DNA from: UMGS1370 sp046957575
GTDB lineage: Bacteria; Bacillota; Clostridia; Lachnospirales; Lachnospiraceae
Reading direction: 5' to 3'
DNA: 64,000 nucleotides
Assembly: GCA_046957575.1 (NCBI GenBank)
Contig: JBKUOG010000003.1
Location: 80,048 to 144,047, forward strand
Made by a program: the position numbers and the translations under genes. Under the pieces are notes generated by a model. The model was not told where the DNA came from. It saw only the letters and a list, made by a program, of their open reading frames with translations, and ran no database searches. Of the stretch, positions 42,853 to 52,320 are shown in pieces; position 1 is the first letter of the stretch, and each line of letters starts with the position of its first letter.

Positions 42853-45135
42853 TCAGGATTTTTCTTCTGCTTCTCTGATGTCGGTTCCTTCATAAAAGAA
42901 ATTTAAAATTGTTTTATAATCTTTCCCGTCTTTTGCCATCTCCTGCGCTCCGTTCTGGCTCATGCCTGCCCCATGTCCATAGCCGCCGCCGTAAATATAA
43001 AATGACAGAACGCCGTCTGTACTGGTTCTCTTTTCAATAGATATGTAAGCACTTGGCAAAATTGCAAATCCGGTCTGGACATTCCCGTCCTTTTTTACAA
43101 TCTCCAGACCCACATCTCCCAAAACGCTGCGAATCGGATTCTGTCCTTCCAGAATCTTCTCTCCTTCTGTTCCCTGAATCTCTAACTTTTGAACTACGCC
43201 TCCAGGTCCCCTCTCCAGCACTTCCATGTTTGTAATTTCCCCGATATCCGGCACTTTTTTCTGCAAATCTGATGCGGAAATCTTTGTCTCCCAGCGGTAC
43301 ATAGGATAACTCTGATCATAGGACGGATAATCCTTGTTTTTAATAAATTCGGAAAATGCAGCATTGCTGGACAAATCCAGGCATTCCTTTCGATCTCTCA
43401 GCTCCCTGGCCTTCAAATATGGCGCTGCCGCTTTGCTGCCGCCCCAGGCACTGCCGTCTGTTGTATGACCGCAGGATGTGGAAAAATAAAATGCCTCTAT
43501 TGCGTTTCCCTCATAAAACAGCATCTGGCCATAAGTGGCAGTTACTGCCTCCGTGGTTTTTGCAAATTCTTCTGTGTTGTTGTACACCTGAAATCGAGTG
43601 CTGTCATCTACATGGGCGCCGTACTGACTGTAGCTGTTGCCTAAAATCTGCCGGTAAGCATAGGTTCTGGCGCAGACTGCCTGTGCTTTTAATGCTTCCA
43701 GCTCATAGCTGGCCGGCATCTCACTGGGAACTACTTTCTTTAAGTAATCCTCCAAATATAAGTCATTGACAATGGTAAGACCTTGTGGTTCTTCTTTAAT
43801 TTCAATAGTTCCGCAGTAAGAAGGAGTTCCCTGACTTCTGGAAATGGAAGAAATCAAGATCTGCCCGTCTTTTGTCACCGGTGTAATAACCGCCCGGCCT
43901 TCCTTTAAATACTTGCCGCCCGGTTCAATGGTCAGGCTTTCCCCTGCTTTTAACTTTTTTTCCTTTTTTCCATAAGAAAGCACTGCATCTGTATCCGGAG
44001 TCAGGGTCACAGATGGATGGAAAACCGATTCAAAACCAGTATTCATCAGAAGCACCCGGATTCGCTCTGCATCAAACTCTCTGGTTATTAAGGCCGCACA
44101 CAGCTTTCCATTGCTGGTGACAAATTCCTGATTGTCGTATCCTACCAGGATATCTGAAAGTTCCATCTCTTTATACTCTCCGTAAACCTTGTGGACCCGG
44201 AATTTTTTTTCCAGCGGGATCAGTCCGTACCCTTCTATCTCAATCCCGGCATCGCTGACCGACAGAACTTTTCCCTTAATCCGGTCCTCCTGAATGGAGA
44301 TCTTAACTAATTTTCCGGATTTTAATTCCAGATCTACCAGATTGTTGCGGAAATCTTCCAGATTTTCAATTCCTTTCCCGGAAAATGTTCTGCAGACACT
44401 GCCTAAATGAACCTGAAACGTATCGCTCCCACTATCATCCAGCCATACATTTTCATACACCACATCTTCGGAAATCAATTTGCGGACAGCTATCATTTCC
44501 TGCCCCCGCACCATAATTTCCAGTTTGCAGTCTATGTATGCATCCAGGGCCAGGCCCTCAAATCGAAAATCTCCTTGGCTGGTATAAGCCATCCAGCTCT
44601 CCGAAGGCTGAATGTTGGACGGCGTCCCATATAAAAGGACCTCCAGAATCTCCACGCCGCCTTCTATGTCTAAAGCGCCTGTTTCCTTTAACAGTTTCTC
44701 ATAAATCTTCCAAAAATCTTCCTCCGGATAGGGATTATCCTTATTTTTTCGGACCATCCCCACAGAAGATTCCAGCGGTTTTGAAAAAGCTCCAGCCATA
44801 TGGCTGACCTCTTCATAGGTGATTTCCTTTTGGGCAGATTCCGCTGTAGGCTTTGTCAGCTCTTCTGATAAAATCCCCTTATCATACAGATAATCCATAT
44901 AAGGCACATACCAGTTGTTCTGCTCTTTCTGAGAAAAATAAGAGTCCCTTTTCTTTTCCTTATATGTAAGCACTCCCTCTCTGGTTTCCATCATAAGAGC
45001 CACTGCCTTAGCTGCCCGCGCCCTGGTAATTCCCTCTTCCTTTCTCTCCGGCTCCAAAACCACAATAATCGTTATAAGCGCCAGAACCAGAGAGAGGATT
45101 GCCCCTATCCGCACAATGAATGACTTTCTGCTCAT
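42853..45135 (-). CDS. SpoIID/LytB domain protein
   Basis: The 760-residue protein has one N-terminal membrane anchor (about 9-27), a region like SLH repeats or a helical wall-binding domain (about 35-160), a long middle section, and a C-terminal SpoIID/LytB domain (about 455-755). The domain shows YLKKVVPSEMPASYELEALKAQAVCARTYAY and the signature YGGGYGHGAGMSQNGAQ. SpoIID is a lytic transglycosylase that acts on stem-free glycan. The large size and N-terminal extension differ from the 330-residue sporulation SpoIID, so a wall-remodelling relative is more likely. It overlaps the AI-2E gene by 4 bp. Confidence 0.9.
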   Translation of the reverse strand: MSRKSFIVRIGAILSLVLALITIIVVLEPERKEEGITRARAAKAVALMMETREGVLTYKEKKRDSYFSQKEQNNWYVPYMDYLYDKGILSEELTKPTAESAQKEITYEEVSHMAGAFSKPLESSVGMVRKNKDNPYPEEDFWKIYEKLLKETGALDIEGGVEILEVLLYGTPSNIQPSESWMAYTSQGDFRFEGLALDAYIDCKLEIMVRGQEMIAVRKLISEDVVYENVWLDDSGSDTFQVHLGSVCRTFSGKGIENLEDFRNNLVDLELKSGKLVKISIQEDRIKGKVLSVSDAGIEIEGYGLIPLEKKFRVHKVYGEYKEMELSDILVGYDNQEFVTSNGKLCAALITREFDAERIRVLLMNTGFESVFHPSVTLTPDTDAVLSYGKKEKKLKAGESLTIEPGGKYLKEGRAVITPVTKDGQILISSISRSQGTPSYCGTIEIKEEPQGLTIVNDLYLEDYLKKVVPSEMPASYELEALKAQAVCARTYAYRQILGNSYSQYGAHVDDSTRFQVYNNTEEFAKTTEAVTATYGQMLFYEGNAIEAFYFSTSCGHTTDGSAWGGSKAAAPYLKARELRDRKECLDLSSNAAFSEFIKNKDYPSYDQSYPMYRWETKISASDLQKKVPDIGEITNMEVLERGPGGVVQKLEIQGTEGEKILEGQNPIRSVLGDVGLEIVKKDGNVQTGFAILPSAYISIEKRTSTDGVLSFYIYGGGYGHGAGMSQNGAQEMAKDGKDYKTILNFFYEGTDIREAEEKS

Positions 45136-46364
45136 AATTTCCGATAACTCCTGTCCGTCTCCTCTACATAGTCTAATTCCTGATAATCATCTGTCCGGAC
45201 AGACAGATTCCGTTTTCTGAGTTTACTGTTAATGAAATCTCCGATCAAGCGGTAAATCACTGCAAAGGTAGGAACTCCGATGATCATTCCCACAAATCCA
45301 AACAGGCCGCCAAACAACAGAATGGAGAATAATACCCAGAAACTGGAAACTCCTGTAGAGTCACCCAAAATCTTCGGCCCCAAAATATTGCCGTCAAACT
45401 GCTGCAAAAGCAGAATGAAAATCAGGAAATACAGACACTGAAGCGGGCTAACCAGAAGAATCAAAAATGCACTTGGGATTGCGCCTATAAATGGTCCAAA
45501 AAATGGAATCACATTGGTAACTCCAACAATTACGCTGACTAACAGCGTGTAAGGCATCTTCATAAAGGACAGACACACGAAACACATAATTCCGATGATC
45601 AGGGAATCCACGATTTTTCCGATAATAAATCCGCCGAATACCTTGTGGATAAATCTGGTTTCCTTTACAATGCGGTTGGCCCATTCTATGGAAAAAAGTC
45701 CATAGGCAATCTTTTTTGCTAAAGCCACAAACTGATCTTTAATATTTAAAAGATAGATCATAACAATGAGTCCGATTAAAAGATTTTTTATCCAGACAAT
45801 CAGACTGATAACGCCCAGGGAAAGATTGCCTAAAATCCCCAAAATCTTATCTAAATTTGGTTCCAATACACCCTGTGCCCACTCTGCCAGACGATTTAAA
45901 GAATTGATCGCAATTTGTTCTGCCTCCGGATTATCTTCCAAAACCTGAGAAATCCAGATAGAAAGATTTCTCATATTTTCCGGCAGGCCGTTGACTGCAT
46001 TCTGAATACTCCGGATAACTTCCGGAATCACCATGGAAAACAGTCCTACTACAATCACAATCAGCACTACCACGCTTACAATCGTTCCCAGTCCCTTTGC
46101 CAGGGTTTTCCCCCTTTTCTCATTCTTTATCCACTTTGTAAAAACCGGTTTGCTCTTTACCACGCACCGGTTATAAACAGGTGTTAAAAGATATGCCATG
46201 ACTGCACCGTAAATCACAGGAGCCAGAATATCCGCCAGCATGGAAAAACCGCCTTTTACTGTATCGAATTTAAGCAGTACAAAACAAAACGCAATACTGG
46301 CTGCTATAACCAGAAATGCTGTAATCCCCCAGCAGATGTAGTGATAAAATTTTTGTCTGTTCAT
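45132..46364 (-). CDS. AI-2E family transporter
   Basis: The 410-residue membrane protein has about eight helices and the family pattern: GVTNVIPFFGPFIGAIPSAFL (about 275-295) and FGGLFGFVGMIIGVPTFAVIYRL near the C terminus. The family name comes from the E. coli TqsA export phenotype; members are diverse and include Na+/H+ antiporters, so autoinducer transport should not be assumed. The ORF overlaps the SpoIID-like gene by 4 bp, so the two are coupled. A 6S-like RNA lies directly upstream. Confidence 0.9.
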   Translation of the reverse strand: MNRQKFYHYICWGITAFLVIAASIAFCFVLLKFDTVKGGFSMLADILAPVIYGAVMAYLLTPVYNRCVVKSKPVFTKWIKNEKRGKTLAKGLGTIVSVVVLIVIVVGLFSMVIPEVIRSIQNAVNGLPENMRNLSIWISQVLEDNPEAEQIAINSLNRLAEWAQGVLEPNLDKILGILGNLSLGVISLIVWIKNLLIGLIVMIYLLNIKDQFVALAKKIAYGLFSIEWANRIVKETRFIHKVFGGFIIGKIVDSLIIGIMCFVCLSFMKMPYTLLVSVIVGVTNVIPFFGPFIGAIPSAFLILLVSPLQCLYFLIFILLLQQFDGNILGPKILGDSTGVSSFWVLFSILLFGGLFGFVGMIIGVPTFAVIYRLIGDFINSKLRKRNLSVRTDDYQELDYVEETDRSYRKL

Positions 46365-46392
46365 AAACGTTTCCCCTTAAGTTTGTGTAAAA

Positions 46393-46626
46393 GCAGATAA
46401 AGCAGCGATTGCTCGCTGCTTTCCTCTTTTGTAACCCCAAAATGCCGGTTCTTACTAATTGACCCCTAGCAAAGCTAGGTGGGCAACCTCACTCAGGCTT
46501 CTGCCATCCACTCAAAGGAGGCCCGGCATCTGTCTGAAAATATTGGAATCCCGATGTCATAGTGTAGGTTCAAATACGTAAGAGTGTCGAACATTCCAGG
46601 TGTTACAAGTTCACATAATTTTTACA
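46393..46626 (-). ncRNA. ssrS: Structured RNA, probable 6S RNA
   Basis: A consensus promoter reads into a 340-bp gap without any ORF. The transcript's ends can pair: GTAACACC near 46606 with GGGGTTAC near 46431, a closing stem of eight positions with one mismatch, enclosing about 175 nt. An inner ATGCCGG/CCGGCAT stem and a CCTAGC-TTT-GCTAGG hairpin stand in a rod-like fold. An AAAGCAGCGA/TCGCTGCTTT hairpin (46399-46422) ends it. Size, closed-rod form, and the TGTTCG and TGAACC elements fit the 6S RNA that binds sigma-A polymerase. A different clostridial structured RNA is the main alternative. Confidence 0.6.
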
Positions 46627-46632
46627 TAAGTA

Positions 46633-46661
46633 AGTATACAATAAAAACCTTATAATTTCAA
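46633..46661 (-). promoter_or_regulatory. Promoter of the 6S-like RNA
   Basis: TTGAAA (46661-46656), 17 bp, TATACT (46638-46633) on the minus strand. No open reading frame follows until the AI-2E gene 270 bp away, so the promoter serves the RNA. Confidence 0.75.
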
Positions 46662-46704
46662 GATGCTTTTTTTCCCAAATGGGAGAAAAATCTTTCCCTG
46701 CTTT

Positions 46705-47583
46705 TTACTGAATATTTCCACTTAAGATATGGGCCAGTTCGCTGTCCCCGTCCAGAACAATTGTCTTATTTTCTCCTGTCATGGAAGCTTTGAGGGCATC
46801 CAGAGAACGGACAAAATTATAAAAATCTGCCTTGGATTCGTCATTGTATGCTTCAGACAAAATCCTCATATACTCTGCCTCGCCTTCTGCCTTAATCTTT
46901 TCTGCATCCGCGTTGGCCTTTGCAATGGTTTCCCGGACAGTACGATCTGTTTTGTTCATGATCAGTTTGGATTCATACTCACCATCCGCCTGATAACCAG
47001 CCGCAATGTTATTTCTTTCTGAAATCATTCTGGCATAAACGCTCTCTTTATTGGAATCCGGCAAATCCAGTTTTTTCGTTTCTACAGAGTAAATGCGGAT
47101 TCCGTAGCTGTCCAGGGCATCTCCGATATTTTCCGTAATAGTCAGGGCCAGCTTGCCGTCCCGTCCTGTGATTATGTCTTCCTGATTGGTTGCCGCCAGC
47201 ACATTTTTAATAGAGTTATAAACCACATTGCCGATGCGGACTTCTGCATTTTCCTTGCTGGCATTGAGCGTAGTCAGATATTTTAATGGATCTGCAATGT
47301 CCCAGATAACAAAACTGTCTACAGTCATAACCTTTTTATCCTTGGTGGTAACATCACTGGGCACCAGATCGGAAATCATCTTATACTTGGGAACGCTCTG
47401 CACTTCCTGAATAAATGGAATCTTAAAACTGAGTCCCGGTTCTGAAACAATGCGCACAACCTTTCCAAACTGAGTGACCAGCTTATACTCTTTTGCTGTA
47501 GTTGTAACCATGCTGGAACCAAGCAGGATAATAGCAGCAACGGCAATCAGGGAAGTGACAATCCATTTTATTGTTTTCTTCAT
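46705..47583 (-). CDS. hflC: SPFH protein HflC
   Basis: HflC and HflK form a membrane complex that cages and modulates the FtsH protease in other bacteria. The 292-residue protein has an N-terminal membrane helix (about 8-27) and an SPFH/band 7 domain with YKLVTQFGKVVRIVSEPGLSFKIPFIQ. A coiled-coil region follows with ANADAEKIKAEGEAEYMRI-like repeats. Its start overlaps the hflK end by 4 bp. Presence of both subunits in order K-C is the normal arrangement. Confidence 0.92.
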   Translation of the reverse strand: MKKTIKWIVTSLIAVAAIILLGSSMVTTTAKEYKLVTQFGKVVRIVSEPGLSFKIPFIQEVQSVPKYKMISDLVPSDVTTKDKKVMTVDSFVIWDIADPLKYLTTLNASKENAEVRIGNVVYNSIKNVLAATNQEDIITGRDGKLALTITENIGDALDSYGIRIYSVETKKLDLPDSNKESVYARMISERNNIAAGYQADGEYESKLIMNKTDRTVRETIAKANADAEKIKAEGEAEYMRILSEAYNDESKADFYNFVRSLDALKASMTGENKTIVLDGDSELAHILSGNIQ

Positions 47584-48899
47584 GATTCATTTCCTCCATT
47601 CTGCACAGTCTGGCTGTCGGCTGTCGGCTGTGACGCCGGTTCTGGCGCTGCAGTTGGTCTGGTCCCCGTATCGGCTCCAGAAGCAGCAAACGGTTCCAGA
47701 GGAAGCAGTGTCTGCGTTCCGTCAGAAGAATTAATAATAACCTTCAGATCCGGAAGCACTTCTTCCATTGCCTCATAAAACATACGCTTTTTGGTAATCA
47801 GAGGATATTTGCTGTATTCCTGGTACAAATCATTAAAACGTGCGGCCTGACCGGTTGCTTCGCTGATTTTTTCCTGTTTGTATGCTTCTGCATCCTGAAT
47901 CACCTTATCTGCTTTTGCATTTGCGGTAGGAATCTGCTCAGACTGGTATTTCTTGGCCTGGTTAATGGCTGTATCCATTCCCTGCTTGGCGTCTTCTACT
48001 GCCTTAAATGCATTGGTAACTTCTACTGTCGGCGGCTGGGCATCCTGAATCGTCACATTATAAATGCCATAGCCGATATTTTCCTGTTCCAGCCGGTTAG
48101 ATAATTTTTCCTTTACCTTTGACTGAATCTCGCTCTTTCCTGTGGTAATGACATCATCTACATTGTATGTTCCCACTGTGTCACGAATATAGGACTGAGC
48201 CAGATTTTTGATAATCTCCTGGTAAGTATCTGCATGAATAAATGCCTGAATTGGATCGACTACCTGATATTCAATGTAAAAATCCACATCTACAAAGTTG
48301 AAATCCTTCGTAATCATCTCAGATTCTTTGGATACAGTAGCCGGATAATCTTCACTGACCTCCGGATCTTGCTCATCTTCCACCGTATATCCGATCGGCA
48401 TGCCCATAATATTTTTCGTAATTTTATGAACTCTCTGAATAAAAGGAACTTTAAAATGCAGGCCGGCTGTTTTTACTACAGAAGGATTTCCAAATGTAGT
48501 GACTACCGCATAGGTATTTTCATTTAACATGTAGAAGGAATCCCATGCACAAAATGCCGCCATCACCAGTGCTGCTCCGATTCCCGCTACACGAAGGGCA
48601 GCGCCTGATTTTTCTTTTTTCTTTCCGCCTTCCTTCATTCTGCCTCCTCCTTTTTTCTTCTTTTTGGAGCCGGATTCTAAGTTGTCATTGAAATCAGAAT
48701 CAGCCTTTTCGCCAAAATCTTCTTTTTCATCCTCTTCCCCTGCAGCCGGACGCACGTTACCGTAATCTGCATCCGGGCGCAGACCGCCTGTGCGTTTCTG
48801 TTCCTTTTCAAACATCCGCTTAATTCTGCCCGTCAGATCCAGATTTTCGTTCTGGGCTGCAAAAATCATGACAATAATAATGATGATTAATAAATCCAT
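47580..48899 (-). CDS. hflK: SPFH protein HflK
   Basis: The 439-residue protein has an N-terminal hydrophobic stretch (MDLLIIIIIVMIFAAQ) and an unusual charged lysine-rich linker (about 75-100, KKKKKGGG). A second helix follows at about 103-125, then an SPFH domain (TYAVVTTFGNPSVVKTAGLHFKVPFIQ) and a C-terminal tail rich in Ala, Pro and Gln. HflK homologues normally have a Gly/Gln-rich N terminus; the basic and acidic blocks here are a variant. It has its own consensus promoter. Together with hflC it should form the FtsH-associated complex. Confidence 0.9.
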   Translation of the reverse strand: MDLLIIIIIVMIFAAQNENLDLTGRIKRMFEKEQKRTGGLRPDADYGNVRPAAGEEDEKEDFGEKADSDFNDNLESGSKKKKKGGGRMKEGGKKKEKSGAALRVAGIGAALVMAAFCAWDSFYMLNENTYAVVTTFGNPSVVKTAGLHFKVPFIQRVHKITKNIMGMPIGYTVEDEQDPEVSEDYPATVSKESEMITKDFNFVDVDFYIEYQVVDPIQAFIHADTYQEIIKNLAQSYIRDTVGTYNVDDVITTGKSEIQSKVKEKLSNRLEQENIGYGIYNVTIQDAQPPTVEVTNAFKAVEDAKQGMDTAINQAKKYQSEQIPTANAKADKVIQDAEAYKQEKISEATGQAARFNDLYQEYSKYPLITKKRMFYEAMEEVLPDLKVIINSSDGTQTLLPLEPFAASGADTGTRPTAAPEPASQPTADSQTVQNGGNES

Positions 48900-48959
48900 C
48901 CTGTTCCCCCTTGTCTTTCTTTAAAATCGTTATAATTTGTGAATAGTGGGATGATGACC

Positions 48960-48988
48960 ATTATAACATCCTTTTTATTTTTGTGCAA
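48960..48988 (-). promoter_or_regulatory. Promoter of hflK-hflC
   Basis: TTGCAC (48988-48983), 17 bp, TATAAT (48965-48960) on the minus strand, 60 bp upstream of the hflK ATG. Confidence 0.7.
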
Positions 48989-49064
48989 TATTACTAATTT
49001 TCTTTTTTCTTACAGATTCCAGCAGCTGTCCCAAAAACACTTTGTTAAAAATAAAACTTTTTTA

Positions 49065-49092
49065 TTGCTTTTATTAATGAATGATGTATAAT
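49065..49092 (+). promoter_or_regulatory. Promoter of pckA
   Basis: TTGCTT (49065-49070), 16 bp, TATAAT (49087-49092). The 80-nt leader can form a GTGA-TTT-TCAC hairpin before the ribosome-binding site. The 280-bp gap to hflK holds only the two divergent promoters. Confidence 0.55.
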
Positions 49093-49180
49093 ATAATTAG
49101 AAGAATCGCTTTTTTGATTACTTCTGATTATGCTGTCGTTTCGGCGGTGATTTTCACTATGAAAGAAAAGAGGTAAATGT

Positions 49181-50788
49181 ATGATGTCAAAGATCGATTT
49201 AACCAAGTACGGCATTACCGGCACCACAGAAATTGTGTACAATCCTTCTTATGAAATGCTATTCGAAGAAGAGACCAAACCAGAACTGGAAGGCTATGAA
49301 AAGGGCCAGGTCAGCGAACTGGGCGCAGTAAACGTAATGACTGGTATCTATACCGGCCGTTCTCCAAAAGACAAATTCATCGTTATGGATGAAAACTCCA
49401 AAGATACTGTTTGGTGGACTTCTGATGAATACAAAAACGACAACCATCCGGCTTCCAAGGAGGCATGGGACGCTGTAAAAGAAATCGCATTAAAGGAACT
49501 GTCCAGCAAGAGACTGTTTGTTGTAGATGCTTTCTGCGGCGCCAATAAAGACACCCGTATGGCTATCCGTTTCATTATGGAGGTAGCTTGGCAGGCACAC
49601 TTTGTAACCAACATGTTTATTCAGCCTACTGAAGAAGAACTGGCAAACTTTGAGCCAGATTTCATTGTTTACAATGCTTCTAAGGCCAAAATTGAAAATT
49701 ACAAAGAACTGGGCTTAAACTCCGAGACCGCTGTTATGTTCAACATTACCTCCCGCGAGCAGGTTATCGTAAACACCTGGTACGGCGGAGAGATGAAGAA
49801 GGGTATGTTCTCTATGATGAACTACTACCTTCCATTAAAGGGCATCGCTTCCATGCACTGCTCTGCAAATACCGATATGAACGGTGAAAACACCGCTATC
49901 TTCTTTGGTCTGTCCGGTACCGGCAAGACTACTCTGTCTACCGATCCGAAGCGTCTGCTGATCGGTGATGACGAGCATGGCTGGGATGACAACGGCGTGT
50001 TCAACTTCGAGGGCGGCTGCTACGCAAAGGTTATCAACCTGGATAAGGAATCTGAGCCGGATATCTACAATGCAATTAAGCGCAATGCTCTTCTTGAGAA
50101 CGTAACCTTAGACAAAGACGGCAAGATCGATTTCGCTGACAAGAGTGTAACTGAAAACACCCGTGTATCTTACCCGATCGACCACATTGAAAAGATTGTA
50201 CGTCCAGTTTCCGCTGCTCCGGACGCAAAAAACGTTATCTTCTTATCTGCAGATGCATTCGGCGTACTGCCTCCAGTATCTGTTTTAACTCCTGAGCAGA
50301 CCCAGTATTACTTCTTATCTGGTTTCACCGCTAAGTTAGCTGGTACAGAACGCGGCATTACCGAGCCTACTCCTACCTTCTCTGCTTGCTTCGGACAGGC
50401 ATTCTTGGAGCTGCATCCAACCAAGTACGCAGAAGAACTGGTTAAGAAGATGGAAAAGAGCGGCGCTAAGGCATACTTAGTAAATACCGGATGGAACGGA
50501 ACCGGCAAGCGTATCTCCATTCGCGATACCCGCGGCATCATCGACGCTATCTTAAACGGCGATATTTTAAATGCACCAACCAAGAAGCTTCCATACTTCA
50601 ACTTCGAGATTCCAACTGAACTGCCAGGTGTTGATACTGGCATTCTGGATCCTCGCGATACCTACGCAGATGCTGCTGAGTGGGAGACAAAGGCTAAGGA
50701 TCTGGCTGCAAGGTTCATCAAGAACTTTGCAAAATATGAAGGCAACGAAGCTGGCAAGGCTTTAGTTCCTGCTGGTCCTCAGTTATAA
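49181..50788 (+). CDS. pckA: Phosphoenolpyruvate carboxykinase (ATP)
   Basis: PckA interconverts oxaloacetate and PEP with ATP; in gut anaerobes it often runs towards oxaloacetate. The 535 residues contain YGGEMKKGMF (201-210) and the kinase-1a P-loop GLSGTGKTT (243-251), with DDEHGWDD after it and the NTGWNGTG and RISIRDTRGIIDAIL segments further on. Codon use is strongly biased to frequent codons, as expected for a highly expressed gene. Start is the ATG after AAAGAGG, though the adjacent second ATG is possible. A strong terminator follows. Confidence 0.97.
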   Translation: MMSKIDLTKYGITGTTEIVYNPSYEMLFEEETKPELEGYEKGQVSELGAVNVMTGIYTGRSPKDKFIVMDENSKDTVWWTSDEYKNDNHPASKEAWDAVKEIALKELSSKRLFVVDAFCGANKDTRMAIRFIMEVAWQAHFVTNMFIQPTEEELANFEPDFIVYNASKAKIENYKELGLNSETAVMFNITSREQVIVNTWYGGEMKKGMFSMMNYYLPLKGIASMHCSANTDMNGENTAIFFGLSGTGKTTLSTDPKRLLIGDDEHGWDDNGVFNFEGGCYAKVINLDKESEPDIYNAIKRNALLENVTLDKDGKIDFADKSVTENTRVSYPIDHIEKIVRPVSAAPDAKNVIFLSADAFGVLPPVSVLTPEQTQYYFLSGFTAKLAGTERGITEPTPTFSACFGQAFLELHPTKYAEELVKKMEKSGAKAYLVNTGWNGTGKRISIRDTRGIIDAILNGDILNAPTKKLPYFNFEIPTELPGVDTGILDPRDTYADAAEWETKAKDLAARFIKNFAKYEGNEAGKALVPAGPQL

Positions 50789-50806
50789 TTTCAAAGATAA
50801 TACAAC

Positions 50807-50835
50807 GCCGCCCCAGGTAAATCACCTGGGGCGGC
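50807..50835 (+). terminator. Terminator of pckA
   Basis: GCCGCCCCAGGT (50807-50818) pairs with ACCTGGGGCGGC (50824-50835), a perfect 12-bp GC-rich stem, followed by CTAGTTTTT. It also separates pckA from the convergent lipoprotein gene. Confidence 0.9.
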
Positions 50836-50858
50836 CTAGTTTTTATGAGAAATAGTAT

Positions 50859-51959
50859 CTACTCCAATCTATTATTCGGTTCCCCTCCCTCTGTCGTTCC
50901 CAGATAGTTTATCCCTTCTCCATTGATTAGATTCTGACCAACAAATTTATCCATTTCCGGATTATACACAAAATCTGTAATCTGGTATCTGGTGGTCCGG
51001 CTATCCCGAAGTACCACATGAAGCTGGTCGTCTGCATCAATCCAGACATCTACCTGGGGCTCTCCAAGCTGAACGGTCTCGTCAAAGAACCAATACTCAT
51101 TTTCTCCTGAAGTCAGGGAAACCGCAAAACGACACCTGTCATCCATTGCTAGTTCCCCATCTATCAGCATATCTTTCTGGACAAATTTCTGAAGTTCCCA
51201 TTCTTTCTCCCCATAAGAAAACGGATAAGAAGTATAGAGCACCATATCATTTAAAGGTTCTGTCTGTTCCGGCCGAATCCGTTCTGATTGCCCTGACTGC
51301 CTGCTGTCTGTCAGAAACACATACTGTGCTTCTCCAGAAAATCCTCTGCGCTCTTCCTTCTCCTTTTCCCACACAGCCGTCAGCGCATAGACTTTTCCTG
51401 CTTCCAGTTCAATCAGTGTCTCATTTTCATAGACTACCATTTCTTCTGCTGAATTCTCCACGTTTCCCAGGGCAGAATGGTCCCAGCTGGTCAGCCGGAT
51501 CTGATCCGGCACCACCGGACAGGATACCAGATACGGGGTTTTTGTCATCTGGTGATAATCTGGAACATACAATTTGGGAGCATCTTCGCTAACCTCCAGC
51601 GGATGTGCGCCACAGGCCACAACTCCCTCGAAATCCTCATTTCCCTTCATGTTCCAAGTATAAGAACCAGACGAAATCGAAAACGACTGGGAACTGCTAG
51701 ACAGAGAATCTGATAGCTGCATTTGGGGAGGCATTGTCAGAACTTCTTCTGCTTCAGAAGACGTTTCCAGGCTGTCTCCTGTTCCTCTATTTTCTGTCTC
51801 AACAGTTTCTATCTTCCCACTTTCTGTTTTGCTAATTTCTTCTGTACTGATTTCTGTTTTTTCCAGGATCTTCGGGTTCTCACTCTGACATCCGCCTAAT
51901 CTCAGCACTGCATACGCAGTCAAGATTCCCATCCCGAACAGTAAATTCTTTTTTCGCAT
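50859..51959 (-). CDS. Putative lipoprotein of unknown function
   Basis: The 366-residue product has a short basic start, a hydrophobic stretch and a lipobox-like LGGC with Cys at 24. A Glu/Ser/Thr-rich linker (about 28-75) precedes a folded extracellular domain that is rich in beta segments (for example SSGSYTWNMKGNEDF and DVWIDADDQLHVVLRD). AGGAGG stands before the ATG at 51959; the in-frame extension to 51983 is not needed. No family recognised. It faces pckA convergently and has no close partner gene. Confidence 0.65.
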   Translation of the reverse strand: MRKKNLLFGMGILTAYAVLRLGGCQSENPKILEKTEISTEEISKTESGKIETVETENRGTGDSLETSSEAEEVLTMPPQMQLSDSLSSSSQSFSISSGSYTWNMKGNEDFEGVVACGAHPLEVSEDAPKLYVPDYHQMTKTPYLVSCPVVPDQIRLTSWDHSALGNVENSAEEMVVYENETLIELEAGKVYALTAVWEKEKEERRGFSGEAQYVFLTDSRQSGQSERIRPEQTEPLNDMVLYTSYPFSYGEKEWELQKFVQKDMLIDGELAMDDRCRFAVSLTSGENEYWFFDETVQLGEPQVDVWIDADDQLHVVLRDSRTTRYQITDFVYNPEMDKFVGQNLINGEGINYLGTTEGGEPNNRLE

Positions 51960-52071
51960 ATCCAGCCCTCCTGCCGCATCCATAGTTCATGTTTTCTTTT
52001 ATCCTACCATAGAGACATTACAAGGAATGTTGGTTTTTCCTTACAAATTTCTTTATCTCCCACCCCTTATT

Positions 52072-52314
52072 TTAGAATAGTACACCAACCAGCATGGAGA
52101 GTGCATAAAAATTTCCATCCTCTGTCGTAATCTGCCCTACTGTTCCATTGTATGCCTGTAAATCCACTCCATTTTCCTCTTTATATAATTTCTGCAAAAA
52201 AGCGAATCCAAACGTTCCAAACGTCTGAATCCGCCTATGCTCTCATATCTTTTCCCTTTGACCGACTTTTTCATGCGGATATGCTATCCCTTTATCCCCT
52301 GGTCCCTGGAACAT
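52072..52314 (-). pseudogene. TGA-interrupted short reading frame after the chemoreceptor
   Basis: A frame of 80 codons from an ATG 7 bp after the chemoreceptor stop reads plausibly as protein, with FGFAFLQKLYKEENGVDLQ and ITTEDGNFYALSMLVGVL, but has an in-frame TGA at codon 24. The part after the TGA has no ATG start. There is no ribosome-binding site before the first ATG. It may be a decayed small gene cotranscribed with the chemoreceptor, or chance. The remaining gap to 51960 holds nothing that I can support. Confidence 0.35.
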
Positions 52315-52320
52315 TTGCAG

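Noticed and set aside
45132..46364. AI-2E transporter as evidence of a quorum-sensing system
   Set aside because: No luxS, lsr or receptor gene is in the window, and the family has varied functions.
15235..52314. Recoding of TGA (selenocysteine or tryptophan) in the two interrupted frames
   Set aside because: No SECIS-like hairpin was seen after either TGA, and normal genes in the window end with TGA (for example purD).
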